A stretch of 64,000 nucleotides of DNA from Arctopsyche grandis (Eukaryota > Arthropoda > Insecta > Trichoptera > Hydropsychidae): contig NC_135365.1 of assembly GCF_051622035.1 (NCBI RefSeq), forward strand, positions 19,301,501 through 19,365,500. The letters run 5' to 3'. Below the pieces are notes generated by a model that worked only from the letters and a program-made list of their open reading frames with translations, was not told the origin of the DNA and ran no database searches. Positions 11,386-24,600 of this stretch are shown piece by piece. Each line of letters opens with the position of its first letter. Positions within the stretch are counted from its first letter, which is position 1. A program made the translations under genes and the position numbers.

Positions 11386-13137
11386 CATATTTATTTATTT
11401 AATAGTTTTGGACCATTGTGGCATTACAGGAAGAACCTAATGCGCCACAATGGCCTACATTTGAAAAATATATAAAAACATGATATAAAAACAAGTAAAC
11501 TGTAAATAAAGGAAAAAAGCAGAAAACATGGTAAAATAAAATAAAAAAAATAAAAAGTAACAAAAGGAAAATAATACATCATTCAGAGAGAAAAAAAAAA
11601 ATAACAAAAGTGTAAAAATTAAAAATAAAATCCATAAATCCCATTCTTTGTTTACATTGAACAAAATTAAAATAGTATATAAAAATATACAAAGGAGAAA
11701 GAAAAAGTAAAATAAAATAAAACAAAATATAAATAAAAAAAAAATAACAGCGAGGCCCAAATGGAAGAGAGTAGATTAAGATTCCACTCATTCATCACAT
11801 TCAAATTAAGAAAGTAATGATGAGCGCAGGTTACCAGATAAATATGTTAAAATAATATCCGATAATCTACGCTCCCCAAGGTGGAAAATATCACATTCAG
11901 GGACAGCAGCAACGATTTCATTGTGAAGTCGAATAGCTCTTGGAATAGGAGCCATTCGAAAAAGAGCTGTGCGAGCAGCAGGTACAACCATCAAATGATG
12001 ATGTCTACCACGCACATAATTATTAGGGACATAAAGTCTCAACTGTTCCAGCAACAACGGGCATGACGTATTACCACGCAATAGCTGGAGAACGAAACGA
12101 ATTAACGAGAAGTTTCTCCGAAGTTCAAGGGAATTATACCCAAGCATGCCCAAAAGGAAAGGAGTAGGATAGATATATGGGTAGTACCCATACTCTTTCT
12201 TATGAAGAAAACGAAGAAATGCTTTTTGCACTTTTTCTATAATGAGAGAGTAGTTTGCTTCATGCGGATTCCACACAATTGCATTATACTCTAGCTTACT
12301 TCTAACAAGCGAGTTGAAAAGCAAGCGAGAAGACAAGGGGTTGGAGAATAATCTAGCATATCTCAAGACAAATCCAAGTCGACGAAAGGAAACGTCAGCG
12401 ATTGTCTTGATGTGGTTGTGAAAAGTGAATTGAGGATCAAAAGTGATACCCAAGTCGACCATTGATTCCACGCGCTTCAACAATACGGATCCAATGGAAT
12501 ATCCGTGACAATAGAGCGAATTCGCACGTCCATAACTCATAATGGCACATTTACTAGTATTCAGTTCAAGCCCTAAACTGGAACTGAACTCTAAAACAGC
12601 GTTAATATCAGCTTGAAGGAGAGAGGCTTGCCTCTCATCCTTAACAGCAAAGAATAGTTTAACGTCGTCTGCAAACAAGAGACACGAAGCATTGCGTAGT
12701 ACTTTAGGGAGGTTATTAATGACTATTGTAAATAGTAAAGGGCCTAAGGTGGACCCCTGAGTTACGCCAGATCGCGTAAAAAATGAAGGAGATTCATAAA
12801 TACCATATCTAACAAATTGCTTCCTATCACTAAGATAAGAAGCAAAGAGTCTAAGAAGACGTGGAGAAAAGCCCACTTCAGCTAATCTGATCATAAGAGC
12901 GTCATTGTTGACAAGATCAAATGCTTTTCGAAAGTCAAAGTAGGCTACATCAACTTGTTGACCACAGTCAACTTTAGACATGGTATAATATGAAAAGCAG
13001 GCAAGATTAGTGGTAGTGGAACGACATGGTGAAAAACCATGCTGTTCATCACACAACAATCTTTTGAACTGCAAAAGAATCAAACGGTGAAGGATATTAT
13101 CGAAAATTTTGGAATAGCCATATAACATATGTAAGAC
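11386..13137 (-). mobile_element. LINE-2: 5'-truncated non-LTR retrotransposon with reverse transcriptase
   Basis: A minus-strand frame from about 13137 to 11806 encodes a reverse transcriptase (RT) without its endonuclease. It starts in the YGYSKIFDNILHRL region and continues through QHGFSPCRSTTTN, VDVAYFDFRKAFDLV, SGVTQGSTLGPLLF and the catalytic LLFADDVKLFF, ending near residue 440 with a stop. The 3' untranslated region carries a hairpin at 11411-11454 and an AAATA-type tail at 11386-11400. The clade looks CR1/Jockey-like but was not determined. The frame is open over 444 codons, so the insertion is fairly young. Its 5' side abuts the hAT end at 13138. Confidence 0.9.
11409..11456 (-). 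promoter_or_regulatory. Conserved 3' stem-loop of LINE-2
   Basis: On the minus strand the arms CCATTGTGGC and GCCACAATGG pair perfectly over 10 bp around the loop GCATTAGGTTCTTCCTGTAA(T). Such 3' hairpins are known to be bound by the reverse transcriptase in some LINE/SINE pairs. The same fold occurs in the SINE at 55200-55250. Confidence 0.8.
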
Positions 13138-16100
13138 CACTAGCGGATCCAGGAAATGGTGGAGGTGGGGGCCATTTTGGAATTGATATTGGCCTAATTT
13201 AGGGTTGCCACATTCTCCCGATACCCCGTCGGGACATTTTGGTGGAGGAAATTTTTTTTCGTTAAATTTAATTAGATAGCTGTTATCAGTGCTGTAATAT
13301 ATAAAATAAGCGCCTTTTTTACGTATAACTCTTAAATAAAAGTTAAAATTCTATATGAATTCTTCGATTAATCCAAATTCAAATACTTCAATAAGATGTT
13401 GAAACAATTGAAACGTTGTAAAAATATTATAAACAAGTGAAAGTTCCCTAAACTCATCATTAAATTACTTTTTTTTAATAAAAAAAAGAACTAACACTTA
13501 TTTAACACGAAAATTAAAGAATTTTTAAAAATAGGAAACCAAATATTCAAACGATATTGAATTGATACGACAACTGTTTACAACTTTCGACCGATTGCTT
13601 ACAAAGTCGTATCGAGACTAGCTATGAAGAGATTCATTTTTGTCAGACTTTGTAGAAAGCTAAGTAACACGTGCAATGTTTTTTGTTGTTTTCCAAGTAA
13701 AATATGCCAATAGCAATAGCGGCACAGATTTCAAAAAAACCTTTTTTTTTGCTAAAAGCCATAAATTATGAGAGTTTGTATGGCAATTCGCAGGAAGGAT
13801 ACTCTTACCATGTGCGCCTAGGCAAAGGGTCTTGTTGCAGTATGCAAAAACTAGACTACGGATGAGCGTGCTTTTTCCAGGAATCGGGGCGGTTTGGTTC
13901 TATTTACAAAGCTAGAGTGCAAAAAAAAGGTTCGGCGAACCTTTAACAAAGCATTTACAAAAAATTGAACAATAAACGGCGCGCTTTGGGTCCGGAGTCT
14001 AGCAATAACAATGGAACTCTAACTCGGAACTAAAATATATTTGTAAAAATAGTGAATAACATATCAATGAAATATAGAATTAATGAGAAATAGAATTAAG
14101 TATAATAATATATAGCAACCACCAAAAGGTATCGGTATAAATGTACAAAGTTTTTTTGCTCACAAGGATGAGGTTTGGAGTTTAACTGTAAGTCAAAAAC
14201 CATTATTTATAGGTTTAAGTGAAACGCATGTAACTAGTGATTTTGAAGATTTTGAGCTGAATATAGATGGATATTGTGTTTTGAGATGTGACTCTAATTC
14301 TAGACATACGGGTGGGGTACTATTGTATTTAAGGGATGATTTAAGTTACGGTAATGTAATAGTTAATAAGGTTGATGGTGAGTTTTGGACAATTGGTGTG
14401 GATCTGCTTGTGAATGGAGTTACTGTGTTTTTGCTAGTAATTTACCGCTCTCCGAATGGTAGAAGTGGAAGATTTCTTAAATTTTTAGAAGAATTGAGTG
14501 AAAGAAGTATAGATGTGAGTAAAAATATAATTATGTTTGGGGACTGGAATTTTAATTGGTTACAGACAGAAGAATTTTATGTAAAAAAGTTGAGAAATTG
14601 GGTAAATGAATTGGGTTTTAAACAAAAAGTGACGGAAGCAACGAGAGTGAATAATTTATCAAGCTCTCTCATTGATTTGGTTATAACAAATATAATGGAT
14701 CTGCGGTGTGAGGTGAAAGATGTACCGAGAATAGGAGACCATTCTATTGTCAACATGTTTTTGGGACAGCGGTTTAGTAACGGAGGACTTAAAAATATGC
14801 AGGTGACTGAAAGAGAAAACATTGATTATCAATTGATGAATGAATTGTTAAAGGAGTGTGTATGGGGAAAGGATGGTGATAGTGTGAATGAAATGTGGGA
14901 GATAATGTATCGTAATATAACATATTCTAAAAGTAAATGCGTAAAAACCACAAGAATCATGCATAAGCATAAGCTGAAACCTTGGTTTACCAAGGAAGTA
15001 AAGGAAAGCTTAGTTGATAAGAATGTTAGTTATAAAAGATATAAAATTATTAAGGCTATGGATGGAATCCAATTAGAAAAGGCTTGGTTAGAGTATAAAA
15101 GAAAGAGGAATAAATGTGTGAATGTTTTACGTAATGCGAAGAGGGATTGGCATGAAAGAAATATTGATGGTGCAAAAAAAGATCCCACAAAAATGTGGCG
15201 AATAATTAAAACTTTGATTTCCGGGGGAAAAAATGTTTCTTTGAATGAATTAGAAGTCGAGGGAGTAGTATATAATGATAAAGAGGATATGGTTGAAAGA
15301 TTGAATGAGTTTTACATCAATAGTGTGAATGATATAGTTAATTCAATACAAACAAGGCATAATAGTGTGAATGATGATATTAATTTGGGTTTAAATAAGT
15401 TTGAAAGGTTTAAATTAGTGGAAATGGAGGGATTAAATGGTGTATTGAAGGGCATGAAATCAGTTTCTAGTATGGATGGATTGACTCTAGATATTTTAAT
15501 CAACACTTGGGACATGGTTGGACCTCAGTTACTGAAATTAATAAATGAATCGTTAGAAGTGGGATCCGTCCCGGATGCATGGAAGGTGTCTACTATTGTA
15601 CCGGTACCAAAGGTTACGGGCACACATAAAGCCAGTGAAATGAGGCCCATCAATATGTTACCAATTGTTGAGAAGATGCTGGAGGAAATCGTTATGATTC
15701 AATTGAAAGAGTTCATTAGTATAAATGATTGTTTGGTTGTGGAACAGTCTGGATTTAGAGTGAAACATTCAACAGAAACTGCTATCCAATTGGTGGTTTC
15801 TGATTGGATGGAGACGATGGATGAATCTAGCATGGTTGTTGGAGCAGTTTTTCTAGATTTTAAGCGAGCGTTCGAGACAGTAGATAGGAATATTTTATTA
15901 CAAAAATTATATAAGTTAGGAATAAATGGTATAGTATTAAAGTGGCTTCAATCATACTTAAATAATAGAAGGCAAAGAGTAAAAATTGATAAGGTGTTAT
16001 CCTCTGAATTTGTAACACCTCATGGAGTGCCGCAAGGGTCCAAATTGGGACCCTTATTATTTATATTATATATAAACGATATTGTTAAGGTAATTAAGAT

Positions 16101-17102
16101 GTGTAAAATACATTTGTTTGCAGATGATACATTGATATATATAATTGGAAAGAATGTTGATGTAATGTCTGAGATTTTAAATATAGAATTAAATTATGTG
16201 AATGACTGGTTGTGTGAAAATAAATTAAAGTTGAATGTGAATAAAACAAAAATGATGTGGTTGAATGGTAAAAATAAAAATATATTGAATGAAATTAGAA
16301 TTGATGATAAGTTAATTGAAAAAGTTGAAAATATAAAATACTTAGGTGTATACATAGATTCAGGACTAAATTTTAAAATGCACGCTGACTATATAATAAA
16401 AAAAATGGCTAGAAAAGTTGGTGTATTATGTAGATTAAGAAATATTTTAAGTAAAAAAAGTAAAATTTTAGTGTTTAATTCAATTGTCTTGCCACATGTG
16501 GTTTATTGTGCCACTGTGCTTAATTTGTTTAGTGGCCAAGATTTAGAAAAAATGCAAAAAATACAGAATAAAGCTATGAGAGCTATTTTGAATGTGAGTA
16601 GATTTAAGAGTATTGGAAGTATGTTAGATGAATTAGGATGGATGAGTATTAGAATTAGTCTAAATATTAGTACATTGTCTTTTGTTTATAAGTTAGATCA
16701 TAAATTATTACCTAAGTATTTTGATGATTATATAATAAGGAATAGAGATAAACATAGTTTTTATACTAGAAATAAGGACAAACTAGTTGTAAGTAGAGTA
16801 AGAAAGAATAAGACGGCTGGGGGTGTTTTTCACAGGGGTGTGCTCATGTATAATGCCCTCCCTGAGTGCGTCAGGTCTGCTAAAAACATGGATGCATTCC
16901 TGCGAGGTGCGAAGAGACACCTCTGTGAGGGACAGTACATATAAGTTAATTATAAATTTTAGAGTTAAGTATAATAATTAAGATGTATTTTTTTTTTAAA
17001 TTAGCTTGATAGCTAAAATATATATAAATAAATAAATAAATAAAAATATCGTCCAAGGTGGGTGCTATGGCACCCAGGGCACCCCCCTTGGATCCGCCCC
17101 TG
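13138..17102. mobile_element. hAT-like element carrying a nested LINE
   Basis: The left end reads CACTAGCGGATCCA and the right end is the complement of CAGGGGCGGATCCA. The flanking 8-mers TGTAAGAC (13130-13137) and TTTAGGAC (17103-17110) match at 6 of 8 positions. The equivalent spacer beside copy B reads ATGTAGAATGGCG, consistent with an original TGTAGGAC target. About 1 kb of non-coding element remains on the left and about 55 bp on the right of the LINE. No transposase was recognised, so it may be a non-autonomous member. Confidence 0.7.
14116..17046 (+). mobile_element. LINE-1: near full-length ORF2 of a Jockey/CR1-type retrotransposon
   Basis: One frame is open from 14116 to the stop at 16944. 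It begins with a truncated apurinic-like endonuclease (INVQSFF, IGLSETH with the catalytic Glu, GVLLYLRDD, MFGDWNFN, IDLVITN, GDHSIVN). The reverse transcriptase follows (VGAVFLDFKRAFETVD, GVPQGSKLGPLLFILYIND, catalytic LFADDTLIY near 16117), then a C-terminal domain. Only the first residues of the endonuclease and all of ORF1 are missing. The 3' untranslated part has a small hairpin (TTAGCT/AGCTAA) and ends in a TAAA tail at about 17025-17046. The long uninterrupted frame suggests recent insertion. There is no in-frame ATG before 14281, so translation is not expected from this copy. Confidence 0.93.
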
Positions 17103-17239
17103 TTTAGGACGGCGAACACCATATATTTTATTCAAATCAAATTTATGGTTGGACACAGGTAATAAACAATACATAAAAAATTATTGTATACAGGAATGTT
17201 TTCTTTTTGATGTAACCATTTGTACACTTTTGTTTGTTT
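17103..17239. other. 3' flank of pseudogene copy C
   Basis: Homologous to the 3' flank of copy B at 21368-21515 (shared GGCGAACACCA and ACACTTTTGTTTGTTTTT). At about 17239 it jumps directly into exon 10 of copy C, which marks a deletion of exons 11-13. Confidence 0.75.
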
Positions 17240-19063
17240 TTGTCCATAGGTTTCATTCCAAATACAGCTGCTCCCATTATTACAAAGCACGCTATCCATC
17301 CAACAATTACCGCCACCTAGAAAATATTTTTTTTAATAGATATTTGCTTCAAGAAATAGGAGGGAAAATAATTTATGAACATACCTTGTTGATTTTTATA
17401 TTTGATTTAGTTGATAAATGGATAAAGTAACCCAAAGCAAAGCCCAAAAGCCAAGGTGTAGCACGGTTGTGGGTCATGTAATCAGATTGTGAACCGTAGG
17501 CGTAGTTTACATTTTTATTCCTAAAATGCAATGGAACATATATAAACACAGGAGTACATTGAAAACACGTGTGGTATTATTTTATGAAAGTAAATTCATA
17601 TCTCGTAATTATGTATTTGTACATATGTATATATTAAAATATATTGTATTCACATATTTTTTAAAATTTAACTTGGTTTCACTTACTTTGAATATATCAG
17701 TACCATTTGTTATCGGAATCACAAGGTAATTGGAGAAACGATGACCAATTATGACCCACATTAGAGACAAAGCTCTCAATCCGTGCAAGCATTTCAAACT
17801 TTTCGAATTATTTTTGTTGATTGTAAACAATTCAGAAGTATTGGTCCATATGGAAAATGATATCAGGAGATCGTGTCGAATACTAGTTTCAGTATCTGTG
17901 AAATATATAATTAACATAAATTGTAATTGGATACGATACAGGTGTAAACGTTTATCTTGTTCTTGAAAATTACGTTTAATCAAGTAGATCACAATCAAAT
18001 TTGAGATTGATAAATTTTCCAGTTGATTCGTAGAATTTATCTTCATTTTAGATCCGTCAATACTATCATGAGTAAGTATCGTTGGTTTTCAACTCTCCTT
18101 TTTTGTAATGTTTGACAATGAGATCGTATCCAGTACTCAATAATAGCAGAATTCCAAAAAATATGAAAAATGCTCTAAAATTTGAAAGAAATAGGATTAA
18201 AAATGTGTTTTTTAAATAAAAAATAAAATAATATTATACATATTTAAGTGCATGCTTACAGTGCTCCCCAATCAGTGGGTGTCCAAATGGCCGGTTCTGC
18301 AGTTACACATCGATTTTCTGGAATCGTTATGAGTGGTTTGTCCCTATGGGGAATTCCAACATTTTCCAAAATGTTTCAAAGCATTGTCTCTATTTCGTCC
18401 ATTTTACACGTACAGACGTTACTCATCGAAGTATGGACACCGCGCAGATTACGCAAATTCTAAATTCACCGCTTTATTGTGAGAAGTAGGTTCGTGAAAT
18501 TAAAACAAATGTGTGTTTACAATGATGATACATAGTTTATTTATAATATTATTACAAAAAATATATAAATAATTAATATTTTGTATGTCCACCCTTATTG
18601 TTTAGACACATAGCTATTCTCTTGGGCATACTCTCGATACAAGACGCAATGGTTGATTTTATTTCAGGATCTCCCTGCCACAGAAATTATTTTTTGTTTT
18701 AGCATATTTTAATTGGTACATTGGAGCTTATTTAATTTCATTTTAAGGGTATGCCAGACATTTTCTATAGGATTTAGATCGGGAGAATTACCGGGCCAGA
18801 AAAGGAGGGGTAAATTGTGGTTGGACATGATTTGGCCATTTTTCTTTTAAAAAATCACTTTTCCATGCCCTAATATCAGTAACGCATTGAGTGATATTAT
18901 ATAGTCCAGGATCTTCTTTTAAGTGTTCACTCAATTCTTGTAATAATCCACGATTCAAAATTTGTTTGTAAATTTCAAAGTTTTCATTACTATCACAATT
19001 CACAACCGAAAATAATGTAATGAATATAATTATATATAAATAATATTTCCGTATATAAAACAT
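17240..19063 (-). pseudogene. NRF-6-like acyltransferase, copy C, decayed
   Basis: Remaining exons aligned to copies A and B: part of exon 10 (17240-17316), exon 9 (17385-17520), exon 5 (17687-17895), exon 4 (18098-18174), part of exon 3 (18260-18412) and most of exon 1 (about 18834-19063). Exons 2, 6, 7, 8, 11, 12 and 13 are gone. The exon 4 donor reads GGAGAG where A and B read GGTGAG, so it is mutated. A Tc1-type fragment at 18413-18833 replaces the end of exon 1 through part of exon 3, and exon 1 now reads through into it and stops (KEKWPNHVQPQFTPPFLAR). Surviving coding stretches still closely resemble A and B, so decay is recent. No functional product is expected. Confidence 0.93.
18413..18833 (-). 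mobile_element. Tc1-like element, 3' part only
   Basis: Minus-strand translation gives GNSPDLNPIENVWHTLK, the region of the third catalytic acidic residue of Tc1 transposases, then a degenerate C-terminus ending near MPKRIAMCLNNKGGHTKY. The element end CAGACGTTACTCATCG follows TA at 18411-18412, the usual target. The other end is lost in the deletion that joined it to exon 1 of copy C. Confidence 0.88.
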
Positions 19064-19157
19064 ATCTATATTTATAAATAGCGCTGTACTACTTCAATGA
19101 GATTAAAACATTGAATGAATATCTAGTTTTGCGAGCTTTCATATATGTATGTACATA

Positions 19158-20771
19158 CAGTCACGGTTTCGGAAACCGGAACACCATAGAAAAATGTGAT
19201 TTTGCGTGAAATTTCAGTGAACTTAAATAAAATAAACACCTAAAGTCATTAAAATTTTTGATTATATCATAGTACTTCATTTTAACGACAATTGTTAAGA
19301 AAAGAAACAACAACAAAAAAGGTAGGGAGAATTTTAGTCCGAACCGGTTTTTATGACCAAACGCAGTATCCACAGTTGAATGAAATTTTGAATGAAAAAA
19401 CACAGTTGAGCGTAAACTTTTAATTTTATTAGTCACATGGTATTATTAACAAATTATAAAAACTTAATTACTATTTTGTTGCGGCTCCTTTTAATTTTAT
19501 GACGGCTTTTATACGGATAGGCATAGAATCTATTAAGTTTCTTAAAATGTCGTTGGGAAGTCTTCACACCATACTTTTTTAATGGTCTCTTTTAATGATT
19601 GATGGCTAGACACATTTCTTGTACTAATCCTATATTTAATAGCCATCCATAAATTTTCAATTGGGTTTAAATCGGGATTATTCCCAGGACATGTTTATGT
19701 CTTTACACCCAATTCCTGCAAATAAACCCGAACCTAATAAAAAGTAACAAAAATATTTCAGTTTTTTGATCGAAATATTATTAATTACGTTCAAAATCAT
19801 TAAATAAAATTAATACTCACTAATTTAGCTCGATGACAAGGGGCAGAGTCATCTTGGAATATGACATCATCAGAATTTGAAAGATGGTTTTACATTGATG
19901 GGATAAAACTTTCTTCTAGAATTTTTTTATATGCTATTCCATTAATGGAACCTTGCACAAACTGTATTCGACCAATTCCATAATAAGAAAAACATCCCAA
20001 ATCATGTGGCTTGGGGGATGCTTCACTGTCTCAGGGTACATTTTTGGTCGAATCTTTCTCCAACTTTTCTTCGAACAAACGGAAAACCATCGGAGCTGAA
20101 GAGGTTAAATTTCGACTCATCAGAAAATATGACTTGTCGCCAATCCGATGTCGTCCAATTTTTGTGATATTTCGACCACTCTAATCGGTTTTTCATCATT
20201 TTCTTCGTAAGTAATGGTTTTTTCGCAGGTTTCCGAGCGTGCAGTCCAGCTTCTCTGAGTCGTTTTCTTTAGGTTACATCACTAATTTCAATTGAAAATT
20301 GATCCGAGATCTCTTTTCTTATCGCTACAACAGTTTTGAACCGTTGCCATAAAGATAATAGAGTTATCAGGCGATCTTGTCTCTCGGATGTGCATCTTTT
20401 CGGTCCTATCCCCTTCTTACGAGCAAAAGTTCCAGAATCCTTTTTCTTTTTCATTATTCTTGACACAGTAAATACAGAAAGTCCCATTTATTGAGAAATC
20501 GATCGCAATGAATGTCCGGAGTCTGCCTGCCAAAGCCGCGATTTTTATATTCTCCTCCAATGATAGTTGAGTGTATTGTTGCATGGTATTTTTATTTTCA
20601 ACGATTTCGATCCGTACACCTTGAAAACTCACACTAAACTGAACTCAAATCGTAGAAAACAATCACATTTAAAATACCCGATCGTTAAAAACTACATACC
20701 TAAAGGGACAATATTTTTATTGCCCAAAAATCGTAAGACCACAAGTGTTCCGGTTTCCGAAACCGCGACGG
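19158..20771 (-). mobile_element. Tc1/mariner element with both ends, transposase inactive
   Basis: The ends CAGTCACGGTTTCGGAAACC and, inverted, CCGTCGCGGTTTCGGAAACC are flanked by TA at 19156-19157 and 20772-20773. Length is 1614 bp. Minus-strand fragments recall a DDE transposase: a helix-turn-helix start near 20632-20270 (LSEENIK-like, LSVFTVSRIMKKKKD), HARKPAKKPLLTKK, WSKYHKNW and FSDESKFN, and PGNNPDLNPIENLWMAIK near 19670. Stops and frameshifts separate them. It lies in the 5' flank of copy C and is absent from the flanks of A and B, so it inserted after the duplications. Confidence 0.93.
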
Positions 20772-20773
20772 TA

Positions 20774-21131
20774 TGTAGCATTATATCAAATTTAATCGGA
20801 AACAGATGCACTTTGAAACAATTACTGAGATAACACTTTTTTTATATTATTCATCGAATATATCAATCGAATTTTGGGTTCTTATTTTTGTGTAATCGGT
20901 GTTGTATCTGGGAAATTTGATAGATTTTGATTTTTAGATTAAATTATTCACGTGAAGGTTCGAACCTTTATTAACTTAACACATCTAAAGAGGAATTAAG
21001 ATAATCATAAGAAGAAATAAGACTTAATAAAGAATTAACAATAAGAAGACATAAGACTGGCGATACCTCCTTCAGAGATGGATTATGACAAGTTAATAGT
21101 GATGAATTTAGAGTTAGGGTAATCTCATTAG
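20774..21131. other. Array spacer: rest of copy C 5' flank
   Basis: Continues the shared 5' flank interrupted by the Tc1/mariner element and then the AGAAATAAGA-rich stretch common to the A-C spacer. No gene is seen. Confidence 0.6.
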
Positions 21132-21289
21132 CAGAGCTCGGCGCCTCAGTGCGCTAAATAGTTCACTATTTCACAGGATATGTGCGCTAAATGGTTCACT
21201 ATTTTACACTATACTGGAGAGCAAAAAAAAGTTAACAATAACAAATGAAAATAGTGAACCCATTTAGCGCACTGAGGCGTCGAACTCTA
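21132..21289. mobile_element. hAT-type MITE, second copy, 158 bp with internal duplication
   Basis: Flanked by CTCATTAG at 21124-21131 and 21290-21297. The ends match the copy at 11176-11300. The extra length is a local duplication of the TGCGCTAAAT.GTTCACTATTT segment. It is positionally equivalent to the first copy, so both descend from one insertion copied with the spacer. Confidence 0.92.
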
Positions 21290-21297
21290 CTCATTAG

Positions 21298-21653
21298 ATA
21301 CATATGTTGATCGTGTGTTCCTATGTATGTATACGTAACGGCATTATCAATTGTAAAGAATTGTTAATTACATATGTAGAATGGCGAACACCACCTATTT
21401 TTTTTAAAGCAAATTTATAGTTTGACACAAGTAATAAATAATACAAAATAAATGTTTTGAATAAAGGAATGCCTTCTTTTTGACATATACACTTTTGTTT
21501 GTTTTTAATATTTTTTTAACGTTAAACTTGAAATAGGAAAGTTAGGGGAAATAAATAATAAAGAAACTAAATTTATAATTATACTATATTAATAAATAAC
21601 TTAAAATAAATATCACAATTCATACATATAATTTAACTTTCAAATAATCAGAT
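21298..21653. other. 3' flank of copy B
   Basis: AT-rich, non-coding; probably includes the 3' untranslated end of copy B. It matches the flank of copy C up to about 21515. Confidence 0.55.
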
Positions 21654-24600
21654 TCATTTTTCTACATTAATTTCTTGTATTTCGAGATTAGCTGGAATCG
21701 ACGCTTTTTTTCTTTCCATGACATCAGATTTTTCTAAAAAAAAGAAATATACAGATACAAAAAGAAAATGCGACTGTAAAAACGATGATTTTAAATGATA
21801 GCTTACTTTTATGAAATATAATTTTTTCTAAAGCCATAACGGGAAGTTCGAATGATATCGATAGCAAATATCCCATGAACACTGTTAAAACAACATCACT
21901 GAAGAATGTCATTACCTGAAATTTCAAAAGAAAAAATGATATAATTTTACAAAGTAGATAACGAGTAAAAATTTCTCAATTCACAATATAGAATATTTCC
22001 TTACCGCATTAAAATTTGAAAAATATATTGCATGTCTCGTAGAAAAAGAGATAGAATATTGTACAAACATGTGAACTAAATACATCGCGTAAGATAACCT
22101 GCCTACAATTTCCCATATTTCTAAACTTAAGAACCAATTGATTGGACCTGAAAAAATAAATTTGGAATGAAAATAAAGTTACAATACAATATTTAATAAA
22201 TAATATTGTAATAGTTCACAAATCAAACCTCCGTATCCATAAATACAAGCGATTATAACCCACATAACTGCAATTGACCACCCAGTTTTGGCGAATGAAT
22301 TGTACATGAGGAGCTCAAGTTTACTATTTTTGTCCATAGGTTTCATCCCAAATACAGCTGCTCCCATTATTACAAAACACGCTATCCATCCAACAATTAC
22401 AGCCACCTAGAAAATGTTTTTTTTAATAGATATTTGCTTCAAGAAATAGGAGGGAAAATAATTTATGAACATACCTTGTTGATTTTTATATTTGATTTAG
22501 TTGATAAATGGATAAAGTAACCCAAAGCAAAGCCCAAAAGCCAAGGTGTAGCACGGTTGTGGGTCATGAAATAAGATTGCGAACCGTAGGCGTAGTTTAC
22601 ATTTTTATTCCTAAAATGTGATGGCACATATAATATATACATATAGGTATATTAAAATATATAATACTCATAATAATATGGTATTATTTTATGAAAAAAG
22701 TATAAATGACATACCATTCGTTTTCATAAGCGACTACAAACACGCTAATTTGCGATACCACAATCCAAAATATCATATTAGTCCATCCTACTCGTCTCCA
22801 CCTTAATAATGGATAAATGATGATCGGTGACAGAATGAACAATTGCATATCACAGCTCAGATACCAAGTTTGAGCCACGCACTGAAATTAAAACGCAATA
22901 TGTATAAGAATTAATTAAGTTATGGTGGAATCTGGTATATTTGAACACCAATCATCGTACATATGATGAAGTTAGAAAAATAAAATTAATTTAAACGAAT
23001 TGCTAATTACCAAATTATCTACATTTACGTAGTTTTGTATATAGAGTAAGGTTGTCCACCAATTTTTTTCACAATTTTCGATCATATCTTTCGTTAGAGT
23101 GTTCCATATGGGACCATTCGATATGTATCTGCTTAGGGAAGCTTGGAAGAAAACTATCGCTGCCAAAGCTGGGGTCAATCTCAAAAATCGGTGAAGGTAC
23201 ATCAGTGGAAAGTTAAAGCATTGCTCTAAAGTTTAAAATCATTACATCATATTTTATATCAATATAAGGGTTATTAATATAAATGCCTATATTTTTAACA
23301 CCCACTTTTATCCAATTGCCTGAAGGATATGTAAGCGACAAGCAAACCACTCAACAGGAAAAACGTGTCTACTGAAAAAGGTCCTGAAATAATTGCCATA
23401 CTACCAGTTTCTCCAACCCACTGCAATTTAAAATATAAACTTATATCTCGTAATTATGTATATCTATATTTTAATATAGGTATATTGTATCGACATATTT
23501 TTTAAATTTTAAATATTAAATTTAACTTGGTTTCGCTTACTTTTAATATATCAGTACCATTTGTTATCGGAATCATAAGGTAATTGATGTAACGATGACC
23601 AATTATGACCCACATTAGAGACAAAGCTCTCAATCCGTGTAAGCATTTCAAACTTTTCGAATTATTTTTGTTGATTGTAAACAATTTAGAAGTATTGGTC
23701 CATATTGAAAAGGATATCAGTAGATCGTGACGAATACTAGTTTCAGTATCTGGGAAATAAAGAATTAACATAAATTGTAATAAGATATGATACAGGTATA
23801 AACGTTTATATTGTTCTTGTAAATTACGATTATTTCAAGTAGATCACAATAAAATTTGAGAATTTATATTCTCGTAGAATTTATCTTCATTTTAGATCAG
23901 TCAATACTATAGTGAGTAAGAGCGAAAACTCACAGCGATGAATGTGACACATTTTTTTTTAGATAGTTTTAAACGTGCGAAAAAATGTGGCGTGCCTTGC
24001 ACAGATTCATGGCACGCCGTCCCAAAATTACCCCCTGGAGTGTTTCGGTAAAATTTTATCCTTGTATTTATCCTTGCTTGACAGTGATCGATAATGGTGT
24101 ATCCCATATTTGAAGAAATATAGGAGAACTTGTCGACGTTCCACGTGCCACGTTCCTTGCGGTGTGTTTTCGCTCTAAGTAACGTTGGTTTTCAACTCAC
24201 CTTTTTTAAAATGTTTGACAATGAGATCGTATCCAGTACTCAATAATAGCAGAATTCCAAAAAATATGAAAAATGCTCTAAAATGTGAAAGAAATAGGAT
24301 TAAAAATGTGTTTTTTAAATAAAAAATAAAATAATATTATACATATTTAAGTGCATGCTTACAGTGCTCCCCAATCAGTGGGTGTCCAAATGGCCGGTTC
24401 TGCAGTTACACATTCATTTTCAGGAATCGTTATGAGTGGTTTGTCCCTATGGGGAATTCCAACATTTTCCAAAATGTTTCCAAGCATTGTCTCTATTTCG
24501 TCCATTTTACACGTATGAGGTAAGCAAATAGCCATTATCAACGATTGTCGTCCGAATGCATCGTTAGCCAATAATCTAGAACTAATTTTTAAATGTTATA

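Noticed and set aside
11455-11791. Phe/Leu/Tyr-rich minus-strand frames
   Set aside because: They are A-rich 3' untranslated sequence of LINE-2, giving an apparent membrane protein by composition only.
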